Shown in pieces: positions 26,640 through 35,856 of a DNA stretch of 64,000 nt (positions are counted from its first letter, which is position 1; the number at the start of each line of letters is the position of its first letter). The translations under genes were made by a program, and so were the position numbers. The notes beneath the pieces are model-generated. The model was not told the origin of the DNA. It saw nothing but the letters and a program-made list of their open reading frames with translations, and did not search any database. The DNA comes from Pyrodictium sp. (GTDB lineage Archaea; Thermoproteota; Thermoprotei_A; Sulfolobales; Pyrodictiaceae), in NCBI GenBank assembly GCA_013540595.1, contig JABXKE010000002.1, positions 1,054,050 to 1,118,049 of the forward strand, written 5' to 3'.

Positions 26640-27710
26640 CTAAATTACACCAGTAACTCTAGCCAACTTCTCTGCAGCCTCCCTAGTTAAGCCGCTCTCA
26701 CCCAGGATTGTGTATCTTTCCGGCCTAATTCTGTGAGCCATTGTAAGAGCCTCCACTATAACGTCGTCCGGGACCCCAAGCTCCTTAGCGGAGACAGGTA
26801 AACCAAGCAACTTGAGAGCCTTCCTAATCTTCTTCCAGGGTCCGCCATGGAGGTACATCATCATAATCGTTCCTAAAGCCACTTGCTCACCATGCAGTGC
26901 CCTACCGGGATATAATACGTCAAGGGCATGACTAAACAAGTGCTCTGAACCACTTGCAGGCCTCGTTGAGCCTGCTATACACATAGCTACACTACTACTT
27001 ATCAGTCCCTCAACTAGAACACGAACACCAGCCTTGCTCCCACGGCCTATTTCCCTAGCATACTCTAGAACATGCTTAGCAGAAAGTAATGCGAGCTTGG
27101 CCGCATAGTCACCATAGTACTCCCCTTTTAGTTTATGTGCAAGCATCCAATCCCGTACTGCCGTAAGCTTCCCAACGAGATCTCCAGCACCAGCACGGAT
27201 AAGGCGTATAGGAGCCGAAGATAAGATGTCTATATCAGCTATTATTGCTGCTGGAGTATTTGACTTCATAGAGTAAGGCTTATCTGAACCCTTCAACGAG
27301 ATGAAGGGTGAAGCAACGCCGTCATGGGATGGGCTCGTAGGTATACTCACCATAGCTCTTCTAGTCTTAAAGGCAGCATATTTAGCGAGGTCAATAGCTT
27401 TGCCGCCGCCAAAACCAATCACGATATCAACATTGTATTTTATAGCTTTTTGCGCTATCTTCTCAGCAGCATCTATAGAAGCTTGTGTTGCACGCTCAAC
27501 ACGAACATCAATGTCACCTGGCAGCACACTCATAAGTTTGTCTCCATGGAGGGACCAGACATTAGGGCCTGTGACTATGAGTATCGTTGAATCTCTTGAG
27601 ATACCAAGCTTACTTAGTACGTCACCAACACTTCTTAGCGCATTCTCACCTATTACAATATAACGTGGCAACTCTATCTCATGAAGCATTGTTAATAACC
27701 TGCCATCCAC
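26640..27710 (-). CDS. egsA: sn-glycerol-1-phosphate dehydrogenase
   Basis: A 356-residue NAD(P)-dependent enzyme that reduces dihydroxyacetone phosphate to sn-glycerol-1-phosphate, the backbone of archaeal lipids. Visible features: GFGGGKAIDLAKYAA for nucleotide binding, TSPSHDGVASPF, and zinc-binding GSEHLFSHALD and ALHGEQVALG. The length is typical. An alternative start lies at Met8 (MLHEIELPRY). Its presence is a strong sign that the DNA is archaeal. Confidence 0.94.
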   Translation of the reverse strand: MDGRLLTMLHEIELPRYIVIGENALRSVGDVLSKLGISRDSTILIVTGPNVWSLHGDKLMSVLPGDIDVRVERATQASIDAAEKIAQKAIKYNVDIVIGFGGGKAIDLAKYAAFKTRRAMVSIPTSPSHDGVASPFISLKGSDKPYSMKSNTPAAIIADIDILSSAPIRLIRAGAGDLVGKLTAVRDWMLAHKLKGEYYGDYAAKLALLSAKHVLEYAREIGRGSKAGVRVLVEGLISSSVAMCIAGSTRPASGSEHLFSHALDVLYPGRALHGEQVALGTIMMMYLHGGPWKKIRKALKLLGLPVSAKELGVPDDVIVEALTMAHRIRPERYTILGESGLTREAAEKLARVTGVI

Positions 27711-27818
27711 TCTAGTAAAATAATGCTACCTTGGTAGTTGTTGGTATTGCCTGAGACTTAATACATTTATTGTCCCCTATACATGCTTTGGTGAAAAGTG
27801 GGCAGAGGCGAGAAGAGC

Positions 27819-28469
27819 ATGATACCATTAGATAACATTGATGGTAACATGACTTATGAGCGACTTCAAAAACTACTACAGAAAGCACTACATGGTACAA
27901 CTACAGTAGGAATCAAGACAAGGAACTTCACTGTACTAGCTGCTGATAGGAGAGCGACAAGCGGTTACTATATTGCACACAAGAAGATAAGGAAAATAGT
28001 CCAGATAACAGACTACATGGCAATGACTACAGCAGGCTTAGTAGCAGATGCGCAAATACTTGCAGAATGGCTTTCAAATCATCTACGCTACAAGTATTAT
28101 ACAACAAAAATGAGACCCTCAGTAAGGTCTGCTGCAGAGTATCTATCAGTAATCATTCACTCAGCTAGGTTCTACCCGTACATAGTGCAACTCCTGCTTG
28201 GCGGATATGATACTAAACCAAGACTATTCAACATAGACTGGTTTGGCAGTGTCACCGAAGAAGAGTACGTTGCAACAGGTTCTGGCTCGCCGATAGCTAT
28301 AGGAGTAATCGAAGACAGCTACCGTGAAGACTTGCCAGAAGGAGAAGCAGTAGAATTAGCTAGAAGAGCAGTATATGCTGCAACAAAGAGAGACTCATTC
28401 AGTGGAAATGGCATCGACGTAGCGGTCATAGGAAAAGATTACATAAAATGGTATAGTTTTGATCTATGA
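27819..28469 (+). CDS. psmB: Proteasome beta subunit, catalytic
   Basis: About 216 residues from the ATG at 27819 (a GTG at 27798 would add seven). A 26-residue propeptide ends ALHG, followed by TTTVGI, so self-cleavage gives Thr27 as the N-terminal nucleophile. Asp17 (LAADRRAT) and the Lys33 region (AHKKIRKI) are present. This is the active 20S beta subunit, working with the inactive-looking one at 25166 and an alpha subunit outside the window. It is divergent from egsA, with a short gap. Confidence 0.9.
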   Translation: MIPLDNIDGNMTYERLQKLLQKALHGTTTVGIKTRNFTVLAADRRATSGYYIAHKKIRKIVQITDYMAMTTAGLVADAQILAEWLSNHLRYKYYTTKMRPSVRSAAEYLSVIIHSARFYPYIVQLLLGGYDTKPRLFNIDWFGSVTEEEYVATGSGSPIAIGVIEDSYREDLPEGEAVELARRAVYAATKRDSFSGNGIDVAVIGKDYIKWYSFDL

Positions 28470-28890
28470 GTCACACCTAAAACCCATAAAAGTTATTAGT
28501 CTGTTCAGGTTCACTTCATGATTGGACTATTCTAACTAACTACTCCCACCAGCACAATTAAACTACGCATATGGATTTATTCAAGTTAGGGTGTATTTTA
28601 GTAGATAATGTCTCTATGCTATAGCCATTCACATAGTACACAGAATGCTTGTACATTTGTGTAGATATTTAGGTGCCATGTAATGACTTGTATACTATTA
28701 ATGCCTATACGCGAGTGTTTTAGGCATATAATACATGTCAAACACATGATATAACACATCATTGTGTTTTTCTTAGAGAAATGCCGAGAGGTTGAGGACG
28801 AATAATGGGTCAAACCCGATCAACAGATCAAGTATTGATTTGTACTATCAATCCTTATAGAGTGTTGTACTATCCTTAGGTGATGACGTA
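28470..28890. other. AT-rich intergenic region upstream of the CPSF-type nuclease
   Basis: About 420 bases with no supported gene. Frames here are short and AT-biased. A TATA-like CTTATAGAG at about 28854-28862 and GGTGATG at 28880-28886 precede the GTG start at 28891 and probably form its promoter and ribosome site. Confidence 0.45.
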
Positions 28891-30726
28891 GTGTATAAGC
28901 GTAGTGAAATGAAGCGGCTGGCACTACACATTGCAACAAAGCTAGTACCACGAGCAGTACAAGTTACACGCATTGAATTTGAAGGACCTGAGATAGCGAT
29001 CTATGTAAAGGATCCCAAAGTATTCATTGAATATCCTGAACTTGCACGTGATATAGCTAAAGCCCTTAAGAAGAGGATTGTCATTAGGACAGATCCTTCG
29101 GTCCGAAAGAATCCCAAAGATGCAGAGAAGATTATAAGGAAACTAGTACCAGAGGAAGCAGGCATTGAAGAAATAAGGTTTGACGATGTACTTGGAGAAG
29201 TCATAATAAAGGCACGTAAAGTAGGACTAGTCTATGGTAAATCAAGGCAAGTTTATAACAAGATACTAGCCGAGACTGGGTGGAGACCGCGTGTTATTCG
29301 TGTTCCTCCAGCAAAGCCAGAGGACCTTAAAACTATTAACCAGATAATCGACTACATGTACTCTCAGAGCAATTACAGACTCGAGATGCTACGGACAACA
29401 GGAGAGCGCATTCATCGCGGTGTATTATTCGAGAACCGATATGTAAGAATAACAGCTCTTGGAGGATTCATGGAGGTCGGACGCTCAGCAATATTGGTTG
29501 AAACTAGTGAGAGCAGAGTATTACTCGATGTAGGCATAAACCCAGCAGGTGATGGATATAGCCTCTACCCACGCCTAGACGTAGAACAACTTCGCCTAGA
29601 CGAGCTTGATGCTGTAGTGGTTACCCACGCACACCTAGATCACATGGGCTTGGTCCCTTATCTCTTCAAATACGGGTACCGTGGCCCTGTATATGTTACA
29701 AAGCCAACACTAGACCTTATGGTTCTGAGCCAGCTAGACCTGCTCGATATAACACAGCGTAGTGGCCGAAATCCACCCTATACTCAGATTGAAGTAAAGA
29801 AGATGGTTCTTCACACAATACCGCTTGAGTATGGAGAAGTTACAGATATCGCTCCAGACATAAAGCTGACATTCTATAATGCTGGACACATACTTGGTTC
29901 AGCAATGGTGCACTTACACATAGGTGAAGGACTACATAATATCGTGTATACTGGAGACTTCAAGTTTGGCAGGACACGCTTATTGGACAAAGCCCATACA
30001 GAGTTTCCGCGTGTTGAAACACTCATAATGGAGAGCACATATGGAAACAAAGATCAGCCAAAGCGTGAAGAAGCTGAGTTTGAACTTATAAGCATAATTA
30101 GTAGGACTGTATCACGTAAAGGAAAAGTACTTATACCAGTCATGGCCGTAGGAAGGGCTCAAGAGATATTGTTAGTCCTAATAGATGCCCTCAATAAGAA
30201 AATTCTTCCAGAGGAACTGAAAATATATGTTGATGGAAGCATCAAAGAAGTAAACGCTATCCACCTCTCCTATCCTGAACTCTTGTCTAGTCAAGTGAGA
30301 AGTAGGATTCTCCGAGACGAAAATCCTTTTGACCACGAAAACGTCATCCGTGTTGATAAGAAGCAAATGAGAGAAGACATCGCAAAGAACGGTGAGCCAG
30401 CAGTAATACTGGCAACGTCTGGTATGCTTAATGGTGGCCCATCCGTAGAATATCTCCGTTTGCTGGCTAGAGACCCACGCAACGCTCTCGTATTTGTAGC
30501 TTATCAAGCGAAGGGTACACTAGGTAGGCGTATTCTTGATGGTGAGAGGGAAATAACGATGGTTACCGAGGACGGTAGAGTAGAGTTAGTGAAAATAAAA
30601 ATGGATGTATATCCAGTAGACGGATTCTCCGGCCACTCCGATAGGAGGCAGTTACTGGCTTTTCTCGCAAACATGAATCCAAAACCAAGAAATGCTTGTC
30701 TGGTTGAATTTACGGTATATACTTAG
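28891..30726 (+). CDS. Archaeal CPSF-type RNase/termination factor, C-terminally truncated
   Basis: The 611-residue frame holds N-terminal KH domains (about 1-145), a metallo-beta-lactamase core with THAHLDH (His246, His248, Asp250, His251), and a beta-CASP part with LATSGMLNGGPS and VDGFSGHSDRRQLL. This is aCPSF1/FttA, which cuts nascent RNA and terminates transcription in archaea. Native sequence ends near residue 600 (NMNPKPRN). The expected continuation, with its VHGE-like zinc-ligand motif and about 40 more residues, is missing, and instead the frame reads ACLVEFTVYT from antisense VWA-gene DNA. See the junction at 30690. As drawn, the enzyme would lack a metal ligand and its dimer tail. 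Confidence 0.9.
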   Translation: MYKRSEMKRLALHIATKLVPRAVQVTRIEFEGPEIAIYVKDPKVFIEYPELARDIAKALKKRIVIRTDPSVRKNPKDAEKIIRKLVPEEAGIEEIRFDDVLGEVIIKARKVGLVYGKSRQVYNKILAETGWRPRVIRVPPAKPEDLKTINQIIDYMYSQSNYRLEMLRTTGERIHRGVLFENRYVRITALGGFMEVGRSAILVETSESRVLLDVGINPAGDGYSLYPRLDVEQLRLDELDAVVVTHAHLDHMGLVPYLFKYGYRGPVYVTKPTLDLMVLSQLDLLDITQRSGRNPPYTQIEVKKMVLHTIPLEYGEVTDIAPDIKLTFYNAGHILGSAMVHLHIGEGLHNIVYTGDFKFGRTRLLDKAHTEFPRVETLIMESTYGNKDQPKREEAEFELISIISRTVSRKGKVLIPVMAVGRAQEILLVLIDALNKKILPEELKIYVDGSIKEVNAIHLSYPELLSSQVRSRILRDENPFDHENVIRVDKKQMREDIAKNGEPAVILATSGMLNGGPSVEYLRLLARDPRNALVFVAYQAKGTLGRRILDGEREITMVTEDGRVELVKIKMDVYPVDGFSGHSDRRQLLAFLANMNPKPRNACLVEFTVYT

Positions 30727-31287
30727 CCAGTTGTAGGCTACTTGTAGTGGGTAAGTATACATTGTGCCACCGAGCGCTTTCAGCTTTATGATTGTTCTTA
30801 GTATTCTTGTTGTATTAGTTGTTGGTGGTATGGCTTCAGCTATGTAGTCTGTGAATGCTATGAGCCCTATATCAATTGTCTTATTCAGCTTTGATAGCTC
30901 GTTGACGAGGATAGTCATTGCTTCCTTGGCTGCTTCTAGTTTCTCACCAGCCATACTCCCCGACACATCTATTATTATCACCACGACAGGTCTCGGAGGT
31001 ATCTCTAGTTGTGTAGTAGCGGTCTCCTCCAAGGGCTTAACAACAGTGTACTTGATGTAGGGTGATGCTAGTGCTAGTGAGACGAGTATGACTAGGACTA
31101 GTTCAGCTGCGACAAGCTTCTTTGGAGGTCTATACTCGACATTGCCAACATAGTCTACGAGGGGGTGAGTATAACTATTCTCTACGAGGTACTGCTTAGA
31201 AGGCCTTCTACGCCTAGCAAGTAGGACAGCGAGTAGAGCCATTAGAGAAACAGCGCCAAGTAGTGGGTTCTCAAGCCCGGCATTCAA
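30652..31287 (-). CDS. VWA-domain membrane protein (BatB-like), C-terminally truncated
   Basis: A 211-residue frame. A membrane helix lies near residues 10-25 and a second near 60-75. Then comes a von Willebrand A domain with the metal site DVSGSM (Asp107, Ser109, Ser111) and LGGTMYTYPLQVAYNWL, where the second MIDAS Thr lies. Conserved sequence stops near residue 199 (FNQTSI). The next strand, usually hydrophobic and ending in TDG, is absent, and the last dozen residues are antisense CPSF DNA. The gene is the last of the MoxR/VWA cluster and starts 5 nt after the other VWA gene. It is truncated by breakpoint 1. Confidence 0.8.
   Translation of the reverse strand: MNAGLENPLLGAVSLMALLAVLLARRRRPSKQYLVENSYTHPLVDYVGNVEYRPPKKLVAAELVLVILVSLALASPYIKYTVVKPLEETATTQLEIPPRPVVVIIIDVSGSMAGEKLEAAKEAMTILVNELSKLNKTIDIGLIAFTDYIAEAIPPTTNTTRILRTIIKLKALGGTMYTYPLQVAYNWLSIYRKFNQTSISWFWIHVCEKSQ
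30688..30706. other. Breakpoint 1: CPSF nuclease and VWA gene joined tail to tail
   Basis: Left of about 30690 the plus strand encodes conserved CPSF sequence. Right of about 30700 the minus strand encodes conserved VWA sequence. Each frame continues only into the antisense of the other. No inverted repeat, insertion sequence or target-site duplication is visible at the join. Confidence 0.75.
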
Positions 31288-31292
31288 ATCGG

Positions 31293-32219
31293 CTAAACAC
31301 CTCTCGCCCTAAGGAATATAGCAGCCAGGAATGCACCCGTGAGTCCTAGTAGCCAGGAGAAACTCTTGCGCCCTACTGGGATCTCTATTTCAGCTTGCCC
31401 GGAAGCCTTTAGTGCTTCTAGCCGTGCATTCTTAGCTACTTGCTCTGCTAGTCTGTCTAGTACATTGTAGGTGAAGCTATCTAGCCTGTATACTCTTATC
31501 CCGCTAGCTCGGAGCCTCTCCTCGAGCCTGAAGCCACGATCATCAGAGCCTACCAGCACGAAGGCCACTGGTACTCCTTGCTCCTCTGCTTGAAGTGCCG
31601 CTTGGACAGGGTCGTTACCATAGTTCCATCCCCCATCAGTGACCACTATGACTGCCGTGGGTAGGCCAGAGACACGAGCATAGCTCACAGCTGCACCAAT
31701 AGCGTCTCCTATTGCTGAGTACCTCTCGCCACCAGTAAGCCCCTCTATAATAGCAGTAGCGTTTACTGGAGGTCCACTATACACTAACTCTACTTGCCCA
31801 GAAAACTTCATGAGTACAATTGTGAAGTTACCAGCATAGCTTGCTAGCTTGGCCAAGAAGTCTTTGGTCATCTGCATCCTCGACACTCCACCATCAATGT
31901 AGTCCATGCTTTTTGAAGTATCAACAGCTACAACAAGAGCTATAGGAACATCCATTACACGGTCTATATTTGCAATATTGACTTCAACGTGCTCGTAAAC
32001 CGTTATGCTGGGCTCTGAAGCAGCTATAGAGAATAGTATAAGGGCTACAACAAGACCATATGGGAATCCTGTGCCACGGCTAAGGCTTTGAAGCCTAGAA
32101 GAGACCAGGGAGTAGTTCTGCTTGGCTCTACGCCACAAGTAGACTATAATGACTATCAACCCTATGAGGGCGAGGGCATGGGGCCGAGCTAGCTCTAGCT
32201 CATACCCCCACCACACCAC
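31293..32219 (-). CDS. VWA-domain membrane protein (BatA-like)
   Basis: A 308-residue protein. N-terminal membrane helices (about 15-30 and 53-67) precede a von Willebrand A domain with an intact MIDAS: Asp100-x-Ser102-x-Ser104 (DTSKSM), a Thr in the GGERYSAIGDA loop and VTDGGW. A C-terminal helix (WLLGLTGAFLAAIFL) ends the protein, as in BatA/BatB proteins. These bind metal-dependent ligands and work with MoxR ATPases, which here lie upstream in the same direction. The complete domain contrasts with the cut copy that follows. Confidence 0.8.
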   Translation of the reverse strand: MVWWGYELELARPHALALIGLIVIIVYLWRRAKQNYSLVSSRLQSLSRGTGFPYGLVVALILFSIAASEPSITVYEHVEVNIANIDRVMDVPIALVVAVDTSKSMDYIDGGVSRMQMTKDFLAKLASYAGNFTIVLMKFSGQVELVYSGPPVNATAIIEGLTGGERYSAIGDAIGAAVSYARVSGLPTAVIVVTDGGWNYGNDPVQAALQAEEQGVPVAFVLVGSDDRGFRLEERLRASGIRVYRLDSFTYNVLDRLAEQVAKNARLEALKASGQAEIEIPVGRKSFSWLLGLTGAFLAAIFLRARGV

Positions 32220-32247
32220 ATCTCTACACCCGCGACAGCGTCAACGC

Positions 32248-33240
32248 TTAGTCATCACTTGGAGGAGCACGATAACCCGCTCCTTCACCAGGCATATACC
32301 CTTGACCACTTTGCTGGCTATTACCCATACCAGTGCTCTGGCCGCCTTGACCACCACTATACTGGCCATGCACCCCAGAGCCTGGATAACCACCTAGTCT
32401 TGCAAGGATGCTTCTAGCAGCACTAGCCTCATTGTATGCTAGTGGCCCGGCTTGCCGTGGGTTAATCCCCATTAAGTCCTTTGCTAGGCTCTCTGCTTCA
32501 CTCTTGGAGATGTTTCCACCACCACAGAGCTTGTTGATACTATCCCTGTATTGTTCTATTATAGTGAAGAATCTCTCCGCCTCTCTGAGCACGAGCACGG
32601 CTTCACGGAGCTTTTTTGTGAGGTTTAACGCTATATCCTTGTGATCTAGGGATAGCAGGCTATCAAGATCGACGATTACTGAGTGCTCTAGTGCTGTGGT
32701 AAGGTTCTGCTTTACATCGCTTACCTCTCCTTGTAGGGACTTGTAGAGTGATATTGCCTCATCTATTTTGCATTCTTCGACTAGGCTAAGGGCCCTACTA
32801 AGGTTTAACAAGATAATATGTAGCTTGTCGAGTGATGGGAGAGCATAGGCTGAAGCCATGGACATGTTGGAGTAGCTCAGCAGAGCCCTTCTGATTAGGC
32901 CGCTAAAACCAGATTCTATAATCTTATGCGACTCTGCCTCTAACAACTTGGAGACCTTGTAGGCTGAAGCCGCGAGTCCTTGTGGATCATCTATTCCCGG
33001 GCTTAGCAGGTCTAGTACACGAGTAATGCCATGGAGGCTCTGGTTGGCATACATGGCTGCCTTAGCCATGAGTTCTGCTAGGTCAGGCTCTTCGCTTTCC
33101 GCATGCCTAAAGGGCATAAAGCTGGCTATGAATGGTGCTAAGAGCCCCAAGAGGATGAGTAGCCATAATATATGCCTACGCCTGATTCTAGGCCTCTTAA
33201 CTTCGGGCTTCCACCGATACATCACGTGTGCACACTCCAA
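32248..33240 (-). CDS. Hypothetical exported/membrane protein of the MoxR-VWA cluster
   Basis: A 330-residue protein with a basic N-terminus, one membrane helix (about 24-44, LWLLILLGLLAPFIASF) and a long helical extracellular part rich in Leu, Ser and Glu. The helical repeats have coiled-coil character (residues 60-250). The C-terminal 45 residues are Gly/Gln/Ser-rich and probably unstructured. No family is recognised. Position between an ABC-type exporter and two VWA proteins suggests a structural or adaptor part of a membrane complex. Confidence 0.65.
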   Translation of the reverse strand: MECAHVMYRWKPEVKRPRIRRRHILWLLILLGLLAPFIASFMPFRHAESEEPDLAELMAKAAMYANQSLHGITRVLDLLSPGIDDPQGLAASAYKVSKLLEAESHKIIESGFSGLIRRALLSYSNMSMASAYALPSLDKLHIILLNLSRALSLVEECKIDEAISLYKSLQGEVSDVKQNLTTALEHSVIVDLDSLLSLDHKDIALNLTKKLREAVLVLREAERFFTIIEQYRDSINKLCGGGNISKSEAESLAKDLMGINPRQAGPLAYNEASAARSILARLGGYPGSGVHGQYSGGQGGQSTGMGNSQQSGQGYMPGEGAGYRAPPSDD

Positions 33241-33261
33241 AGAGATGAAACGTTACAGTTG

Positions 33262-34068
33262 TTATCTTCGCTTCTTCACTCCAAGTTTCTCTGCCACTCT
33301 TCTAAATACAGCCCACCCACCACTATAGTATTCTGGGTGTAGTCCAGCATCGATAGAAACTACTAGTAGTCCAGCAGCTATAACTGACGTTGCGCGCGCT
33401 ATTGCTAGTACTGTGATCCTCGGCGCTAATCCCTGTGTAATTCTTACCATGACCTCTTGTAGTACTGTGTAGTAGTTTGATGCCCAAGGTGCATTGATGT
33501 TGTTCATTAGATCGCTTACTACCGTTCTACCGCTCACAACCCCCGTAGACGTCTCCACCATGAAGCTATCGGTTGGCAAGTAAACAACTGTTATGACTAC
33601 CACATTTCTACTATTCGTGTTGACGTACACACGATCTCCTAGTTTAAGGCCTCTATAGCTGTATATTGTATAGGGTTGATAGGCTGTATAGGACTTTATT
33701 GCAACCTCTATATCGTTGATAGAGTCCACATTAGATAAAGAAGGCATTACCGGGGCAGCACATCCAGGGTACTCAACAACATATAAGTACACTTTTACGT
33801 TTGAGGGATCCCTGATCCTTAGTCTACCCCTACCATAATATACTGGCCCCATGTCTGCTTGGAGGTACACATCATAGACGCTCTTAGCCGGCAAACTATG
33901 ACAAGCATATGCTGTCAAGTATATACCATCATTGTTTACACCAATCCAGACCACTTTAGTTGACACTGTGCTACGGAAGCTTATGTCTATTATATTTGGT
34001 AGTGCTATTGTTAGTATAGATGCTATACCTACAACGACTAGTATTACCCCAAGAACTCTGACAATCAC
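33262..34068 (-). CDS. Hypothetical membrane protein of the MoxR-VWA cluster
   Basis: A 268-residue protein with membrane helices at both ends: about 5-27 (VLGVILVVVGIASILTI) and about 223-242 (ATSVIAAGLLVVSI). The 190 residues between them lie on one face, are strand-rich and contain cysteines at YACHSL and PGCAAP that could form a disulfide. It ends in a basic tail (KKRR). No family is recognised. It starts 8 nt after the ABC permease stop and is presumably part of the same machine. Confidence 0.65.
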   Translation of the reverse strand: MIVRVLGVILVVVGIASILTIALPNIIDISFRSTVSTKVVWIGVNNDGIYLTAYACHSLPAKSVYDVYLQADMGPVYYGRGRLRIRDPSNVKVYLYVVEYPGCAAPVMPSLSNVDSINDIEVAIKSYTAYQPYTIYSYRGLKLGDRVYVNTNSRNVVVITVVYLPTDSFMVETSTGVVSGRTVVSDLMNNINAPWASNYYTVLQEVMVRITQGLAPRITVLAIARATSVIAAGLLVVSIDAGLHPEYYSGGWAVFRRVAEKLGVKKRR

Positions 34069-34075
34069 CTTCCCC

Positions 34076-34825
34076 TTACACCTCCAACCGGTCAGCCTTC
34101 ACGAATAGTAATGCTCCTAGAATGGCTGATGCTGTTATTGCATAGAGAAGACTGGCTACCTTGAGGTCGCTATAGTCTGAAAGCATTGGTATCATAGGAT
34201 GAAACACCATTATTAGTGAGATGAGTGTACGTAAGCTGGGCTCTATACCTAATACTATGCTTATGATTGATAGTACTATCATTATCACTATTGGGGCCAG
34301 GAAGACAAATGATAGTATTAGGGTTGTGACTCTACTCCGGTTGCGCAGCACTAGTGAGGCCATGAGCGCTATTAGAGTTATATATATTAACTCTATTAAG
34401 CCATAGACTACTGGCTCGTATACATAGCTCTCAAACACTAGACTAGGCTCAATGACCACTATTGGTGCTAGTATTGCTAGTATATAGCTTGCGCCGAGGA
34501 GGCCTGGACCCGCAAGCATCCATGCTGCAATGTACTCCCTGTTGGTTATTGGGTGTATGAGGTATGCTAGTGCCTGCCCCGTGGAGAGTTCTTCGGCTAG
34601 TCCTGCGAGCATGACGCCAGCCATTACGACGTAGAGTGTGCTTATGAGTGTCTCAATACCCTTAACTACGTCTGCCTGGAACCCTGTCACTGCTAGTAGT
34701 ACTGCGTTCAGTATCGTGAGTGGTGCTACTAGCGCTATAACTGATTTGCCCATATGGACTGCTGTTATCAGTTCTGCTTGCGCCAACACATTACTGAGAC
34801 TGAATCTACGCAACAGCCCTCTCAC
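34076..34825 (-). CDS. ABC-2 type permease
   Basis: A 249-residue protein with six predicted membrane helices and short loops, in the pattern of ABC-2 permeases (NREYIAAWMLAGPGLLG in the second loop). It overlaps the ATPase gene upstream by 20 bp, so the two are one transporter. Export of an unknown substrate, or membrane-protein placement, is likely. No substrate hint is in the sequence. Confidence 0.75.
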   Translation of the reverse strand: MRGLLRRFSLSNVLAQAELITAVHMGKSVIALVAPLTILNAVLLAVTGFQADVVKGIETLISTLYVVMAGVMLAGLAEELSTGQALAYLIHPITNREYIAAWMLAGPGLLGASYILAILAPIVVIEPSLVFESYVYEPVVYGLIELIYITLIALMASLVLRNRSRVTTLILSFVFLAPIVIMIVLSIISIVLGIEPSLRTLISLIMVFHPMIPMLSDYSDLKVASLLYAITASAILGALLFVKADRLEV

Positions 34826-35738
34826 CCCCTACAGCTTTACGGTATAACTGGTCTAGGTAGCTAGTCTGTACATTGTAGTCGAGGACTAGGCCACTTCTCC
34901 TCAAGTCTTCGATGTAGTCGAGGAATTCTCTTCCAGTATTAGTGTCAACGTGTACTTCAAGCATTGTGTCGCCACGTATGATCACGCCTTTCACGCTGTG
35001 GAGGCTGAGGAGGTCGCGTGCAATGCTTCTAGGGTCTCCTGCTAGGCTAAGCTTGTAGACTGTCATTGCACCATACTTTGTGGCTAGCTCGTCTAGCCTC
35101 CCATAATCTACTACTATGCCATTATCTATGAATATGGCATAGTCTATGACTAGCTGTAGCTCAGGGAGTATGTGACTTGATATGATGACTGTTGCGCCCA
35201 AGTCCTTCTTGAGTGTATCTATGAGTTCTAGTATCTCGAGCCTAGCAAGAGGGTCTAAGTTAGCTGTGGGCTCATCGAGAAGGAGGAGTTCTGGCTGGCT
35301 AAGGAGGGCCTGGGCTAGGCCAAGGCGTTGGAGGTACCCGCGTGAGAGCCCGCCTATAGGCTTATCAGCGTACTTCTCGAGGCCTACGAGTCTAATGATT
35401 CTCCTGACATCACTCCATGGGACACCCCTAAGCTTAGCGATATGATACAAGAATAGGTCTACACGTATACCTGACGGGTATACAGGCTTCTCGGGTAAGA
35501 AGCCAGTGATACTTCGTACCTCCCTGCTCTCCTTCTCAGGGTCAAACCCCCTGACCAGGATCCGCCCTCGATCCCTACGGAGGAGCCCGACCATCAGTTT
35601 TAGGCTTGTGGTCTTACCACTACCATTAGGCCCCAAGAATCCGGCTAAGACGCCTTTTGGAACCCTGAAGGATACGCCACGCAAGGCGACTATTTTGCCG
35701 TTTCGATAGGTTTTATATACTTCACTAAATTCTATCAA
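34806..35738 (-). CDS. ABC transporter ATP-binding protein
   Basis: A 310-residue ATPase with Walker A GPNGSGKT (36-43), the signature GGLSRGYLQRLGLAQAL, Walker B ELLLLDEPTANLD and the switch His in IISSH. A C-terminal domain of about 90 residues (after 215) is typical of CcmA/ABC-2 drug or Nat-type exporters. It pairs with the overlapping permease. A gap of about 118 bp upstream, including the AT-rich TTATTATAAATATTTTTGCG stretch (35774-35793), holds a likely promoter, so the ABC-VWA genes may be a transcription unit separate from MoxR. Confidence 0.88.
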   Translation of the reverse strand: MIEFSEVYKTYRNGKIVALRGVSFRVPKGVLAGFLGPNGSGKTTSLKLMVGLLRRDRGRILVRGFDPEKESREVRSITGFLPEKPVYPSGIRVDLFLYHIAKLRGVPWSDVRRIIRLVGLEKYADKPIGGLSRGYLQRLGLAQALLSQPELLLLDEPTANLDPLARLEILELIDTLKKDLGATVIISSHILPELQLVIDYAIFIDNGIVVDYGRLDELATKYGAMTVYKLSLAGDPRSIARDLLSLHSVKGVIIRGDTMLEVHVDTNTGREFLDYIEDLRRSGLVLDYNVQTSYLDQLYRKAVGGERAVA

Positions 35739-35856
35739 TATAAGTTCTCCAAGAAGGCTATGATGGCTTACCCATTATTATAAATATTTTTGCGATATTA
35801 GAAGTAGGCGGTATTAGAAGTAGAGGAAAAATTTAAGAAACACTAGCCTAATGGGG
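35739..35856 (-). promoter_or_regulatory. Probable promoter region of the ABC-VWA genes
   Basis: An AT-rich intergenic stretch. On the minus strand a TATA-like run around 35775-35795 lies 40-55 bp upstream of the ATPase start. It also holds the 3' flank of the MoxR gene. Assignment is by composition only. Confidence 0.35.

Noticed and set aside
28619-28813. Minus-strand frame of 64 codons upstream of the CPSF nuclease
   Set aside because: AT-rich, Cys/His-rich random composition in a promoter region.
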